DNA of 64,000 nucleotides, from the NCBI RefSeq assembly GCF_900155655.1, contig NZ_LT706987.1, positions 2,949,006 to 3,013,005 of the forward strand, given 5' to 3'. Under the pieces are notes generated by a model. That model was given only the letters and a program-made list of their open reading frames with translations, was not told the origin of the DNA and searched no databases. Shown piece after piece: positions 63,065-64,000 of the stretch. The DNA is from Prevotella ihumii. Lineage in GTDB: Bacteria; Bacteroidota; Bacteroidia; Bacteroidales; Bacteroidaceae. The translations under genes and the position numbers were made by a program. Within the stretch, counting starts at the first letter, position 1. Each line of letters starts with the position of its first letter.

Positions 63065-63322
63065 ATGAATGCAAATTCTTTAAAGACACAACGTTTTAGA
63101 GCTAATGATTTAGTTGATAACGGTGGCAAACAATTCGAAATGGGCAAAGGTTGGTGTCAAGAGTTCTTTGAAATAGATAATTCTATTGAAGAGATAACTT
63201 TACAATTAACCTTTAAGGCTTTGAGTAGTTCTCAACAATCCCTTGATAATACTAAAATTGAACTTAATTTGTCAGACGTCAATACTCGTGGTGATAGAAA
63301 AGCTGTAAGCATCCAATATTAG
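63065..63322 (+). CDS. Possible truncated gene at IS66 boundary
   Basis: From ATG 63065 (MNANSLKTQRFRANDLVDNG) a frame of 85 residues ends at 63322. It starts 2 bp after the methylase-like gene. The last codons overlap GTAAGC at 63306, which looks like the end motif of IS66 elements, so the true C-terminus may have been cut off. It could be the start of the missing restriction nuclease; no motif is visible. Confidence 0.45.
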   Translation: MNANSLKTQRFRANDLVDNGGKQFEMGKGWCQEFFEIDNSIEEITLQLTFKALSSSQQSLDNTKIELNLSDVNTRGDRKAVSIQY

Positions 63323-63333
63323 CCGACTTTCAC

Positions 63334-63384
63334 ACCAACAAATAACCCTTATATGTCTGGCAGCATATAAGGGTTATTTGTTAT
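63334..63384. terminator. Strong palindrome near the IS66 end
   Basis: AACAAATAACCCTTATATG and CATATAAGGGTTATTTGTT form a 19-bp perfect stem with loop TCTGGCAG. It may stop transcription from both sides at the end of the IS66 transposase. Confidence 0.75.
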
Positions 63385-63457
63385 TTGAAGTTTGAAGGTA
63401 GCATTTTCGTGAGTTCCTCCTCCGTCATGTCGGGCAGGGGTCTTGAAAGAACTTCCT

Positions 63458-64000
63458 TCATTTGTATGGCTCTATGTCTGCTTCCCTGCAACACGCCACG
63501 AAGGTATAGAAGATGGCGTTGTTCTCCGCTCCCTCATTGTTACCACAGAACAGGTAGTTCTTTCTTCCAAGCGTGATGGGTCTGATGGCCTGTTCCATAA
63601 GGTTGTTGTCTATGTTGAAGCGTCCGTCCTGCACATATCTGCCAATGCGTATCCATACGGCGAAGGCATAACGCAGTGCCTTCTCCATAGCTTCGCCTGG
63701 GGTGTACTGTTTGTGTACATCCAACATATAGGTCTCCAAATACTTAAGAATAGGGTAAGCTTTAGCCTTTCGTTCTGTCTCCACTTCCTCGGGTGGTGCT
63801 TTCTTGTGTTTGAGGTTTTCCTCCAACTCATAAAGCGTGGCTATCGTTTCGATGATATGGGCGGCGTTCTTATCGTCAGCCGCCAGATGTTCGAACTTAC
63901 GTCTCACGTGTGCCATACATCCTAACAGCACGATGCCCTGTACGTTCTCAAACCTGCTGTAGACCTCATACCCATCAGACTGTATGGCACCCTGGTAGCC
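63458..64000 (-). CDS. IS66 family transposase, partial, with shortened C-terminus
   Basis: The frame is open to the right edge, so the N-terminus is missing. YQGAIQSDGYEVYSRF contains the second catalytic acid, and NIDNNLMEQAIRPITLGRKNYLF the catalytic glutamate, of the IS66 DDE core. The frame stops after READIEPYK, whereas another frame directly continues MKEVLSRPLPDMTEEELTKM and LPSNFK. This suggests a small deletion of bases at 63458-63462. Confidence 0.85.
   Translation of the reverse strand, partial: GYQGAIQSDGYEVYSRFENVQGIVLLGCMAHVRRKFEHLAADDKNAAHIIETIATLYELEENLKHKKAPPEEVETERKAKAYPILKYLETYMLDVHKQYTPGEAMEKALRYAFAVWIRIGRYVQDGRFNIDNNLMEQAIRPITLGRKNYLFCGNNEGAENNAIFYTFVACCREADIEPYK

Overview
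The window looks like the chromosome of a Prevotella-type member of the Bacteroidales. Genes lack Shine-Dalgarno sites and several sit behind the Bacteroidota promoter pair (TTTG near -33, TAnnTTTG near -7). The protein set fits too: a short primary sigma factor, GDP-fucose and alpha-fucosidase genes, a TamA/TamB pair, DPP-IV, M64 peptidase and CutC. This is inferred from sequence; no database search was run.

Layout. (1) 1-2000: an ABC exporter cut by the left edge, and a TetR regulator with an attenuator-like leader. (2) 2200-4930: a decayed IS1380-type transposase end, then a 62-aa peptide gene with a ten-G tract and a large lipoprotein gene. (3) 4930-6110: 1.2 kb of nested small repeats. 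(4) 6100-49160: mostly ordinary core genes (symporter, CoaW, HU, RNase G, IS110, Dps, PurD, DPP-IV, an RNA methyltransferase, tRNA-Tyr and tRNA-Val, RpoD, MBOAT/SGNH pair, Fcl, HAD, OsmC, M64 peptidase, ManA, FluC, TamA/TamB, PabB/PabC, Fur, KdsB, SDR, fucosidase, CutC). Intergenic spaces here carry several families of short repeats. (5) 49200-64000: an AT-rich defence island with three restriction-modification loci: HNH nuclease plus two methyltransferases; a methyltransferase with an MjaI-like nuclease; and a broken regulator plus DinD fragment plus cytosine methyltransferases. It is interleaved with IS4, IS3 and IS66 copies and three near-identical internally deleted IS1380-type elements.

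Non-genic structure is the most unusual part. There is a small inverted-repeat element (CCCAAATCGG...CCGATTTGGG) with exact 5-bp target duplications of TTNAA form; one insertion is proved by an empty site inside the window. There are palindromic arrays of a 9-bp unit GTCNGACNN. Three loci each carry four 14-15 bp palindromes at about 22-bp spacing. One transcript-like region (31786-32065) has a promoter, a long hairpin and a terminator but only a nine-codon ORF.

The defence island is a history of stacked insertions. IS4 (9-bp duplication) separates the first restriction operon from its own promoter. A small repeat and then an IS3 element (4-bp duplication) removed the start of the regulator of the third locus. 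IS66 probably truncated the last gene.
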